A stretch of 7,129 bases of DNA from Candidatus Nanopelagicales bacterium. GTDB lineage: Bacteria > Actinomycetota > Actinomycetes > S36-B12 > UBA5976. The notes below the pieces were generated by a model. It was not told where the DNA came from, did not search any database, and saw only the letters and a program-made list of their open reading frames with translations. The translations under genes and the position numbers were made by a program. Shown one piece after another: positions 6,340 through 7,129 of the stretch. Each line of letters opens with the position of its first letter. Position 1 is the first letter of the stretch. The stretch is taken from positions 1 through 7,129 of the forward strand of contig JAURLB010000224.1 in assembly GCA_030831445.1 (NCBI GenBank), written 5' to 3'.

Positions 6340-7129
6340 TTATTTGCCTAAGCGCAATGTTGTATTTGGGTCAAACACGTGGATATGTTGATCTTTGATG
6401 TTGACCTGAATTGTGTCATTCACTTTGGGTGGACGACGTCCGTCGGTTCGAATCACTACATCTTGCTCGCCATGTGAAGTATTCACCTTGCCATGCACAT
6501 ACGCATCAACACCGAGCACTTCAACAAATTCAACAAGTACTGATAAACCTTCAGCTAAGAACATATCTTCTGGTCTAAAGCCAACTGTTACTTCACTGAG
6601 TCCTTTGCTTTTCGCGTCAGCAAGCACATCGGCTGGAGTTGGGAGTACGGCGCCACCTATAGAAATTCCATTTTCTGTGACATTTCCCCACACCAAGTTC
6701 ATTGCAGGTGAGCCGATGAAGCCTGCTACAAACACATTCGCTGGATGATCGTAAAGATTCTGTGGCGTATCAACTTGCTGGAGAACGCCGTCTTTCAATA
6801 CAGCGACGCGATCACCCATAGTCATTGCTTCAACCTGATCGTGGGTTACGTACACCGTAGTCACACCAAGTCGACGCTGAAGTGATGCAATCTGGGTTCG
6901 AGTTTGCACACGAAGTTTTGCATCCAAGTTTGAAAGTGGCTCATCCATGAGGAATACCTGAGGTTCGCGGACAATTGCACGACCCATTGCCACACGCTGA
7001 CGTTGTCCACCAGAGAGTGCCTTGGGTTTGCGATCAAGGTATTCCATAAGGTCAAGAAGTTTCGCAGCCTCTTCTACTCTGCGTCGAATTTCATCTTTTG
7101 GAGTGCCAGCGATTTTGAGCGCAAAGCCC
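6340..7129 (-). CDS. Sugar ABC transporter ATPase, MsiK/UgpC/MalK type (5' end off window)
   Basis: This is the cytoplasmic ATPase that powers carbohydrate importers. The visible 262 residues are the C-terminal part. Walker A and the Q-loop lie past the right edge, given a usual length of about 360-380. The reading frame is open to the window edge, so the methionine at 7047 is internal. Seen in order, numbered from the first visible codon, are the ABC signature LSGGQ (38-42), Walker B VFLMDE (58-63), D-loop SNLD (66-69) and the H-loop VTHDQVEAM with H96. A C-terminal OB/TOBE-like regulatory region follows, with VTVGFRPEDMFLA, HGKVNTSHGEQDVVIRTDGRRPP and a final HVFDPNTTLRLG. This C-terminal extension marks the CUT1 sugar ATPases, including the shared ATPase MsiK. 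No permease or binding protein is adjacent in view, which fits a stand-alone shared ATPase, but the upstream side cannot be seen. Confidence 0.93.
   Translation of the reverse strand, partial: GFALKIAGTPKDEIRRRVEEAAKLLDLMEYLDRKPKALSGGQRQRVAMGRAIVREPQVFLMDEPLSNLDAKLRVQTRTQIASLQRRLGVTTVYVTHDQVEAMTMGDRVAVLKDGVLQQVDTPQNLYDHPANVFVAGFIGSPAMNLVWGNVTENGISIGGAVLPTPADVLADAKSKGLSEVTVGFRPEDMFLAEGLSVLVEFVEVLGVDAYVHGKVNTSHGEQDVVIRTDGRRPPKVNDTIQVNIKDQHIHVFDPNTTLRLGK

Overview
The window looks like a piece of chromosome from a compact, mid-GC actinobacterium. A planktonic freshwater lineage such as Nanopelagicales (acI) is my best guess, but it is only an inference. The actinobacterial signs are protein-level: the [11 protein letters not shown] form of the CysS signature, the [15 protein letters not shown] start and long basic tail of the rRNA methyltransferase, the actinobacterial variant of IspF, and a full-length DUF4032 protein, a family I know from Actinobacteria. 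Base composition is much lower in GC than in Streptomyces or Mycobacterium. Genes abut or overlap almost everywhere, with under 100 bases of spacer at the one divergent promoter region.

Layout. (1) Positions 1-1915, minus strand: the E1 alpha and E1 beta genes of a thiamine-diphosphate-dependent 2-oxo acid or acetoin dehydrogenase, overlapping by ATGA; beta runs off the left edge. (2) Positions 1916-2011: a short divergent control region. (3) Positions 2012-5098, plus strand: a four-gene run encoding HPr (PTS phosphocarrier), IspF (isoprenoid precursor synthesis), CysS (cysteinyl-tRNA synthetase) and an RlmB-type SPOUT rRNA methyltransferase, with gaps of 18 bases, -1 base and -11 bases. (4) Positions 5073-7129, minus strand: the C-terminal part of a MsiK/UgpC/MalK-type sugar ABC transporter ATPase, cut by the right edge, followed 19 bases later by a DUF4032 protein with protein-kinase-like residues. 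The DUF4032 gene ends inside the 3' end of the methyltransferase gene (26-base tail-to-tail overlap).

Together the genes combine housekeeping work (isoprenoid precursor, tRNA charging, rRNA modification) with carbon handling (dehydrogenase E1, HPr, shared sugar-import ATPase). The order ispF-cysS-rlmB-DUF4032-ABC ATPase resembles what I recall around msiK in Streptomyces. The most distinctive local feature is an HPr gene at the head of the ispF-cysS-rlmB run. I found no CRISPR array, insertion sequence, tRNA, rRNA or defence-type module. The window is mostly ordinary core genome, and the best leads are the HPr placement and the kinase-like DUF4032/ABC pair.
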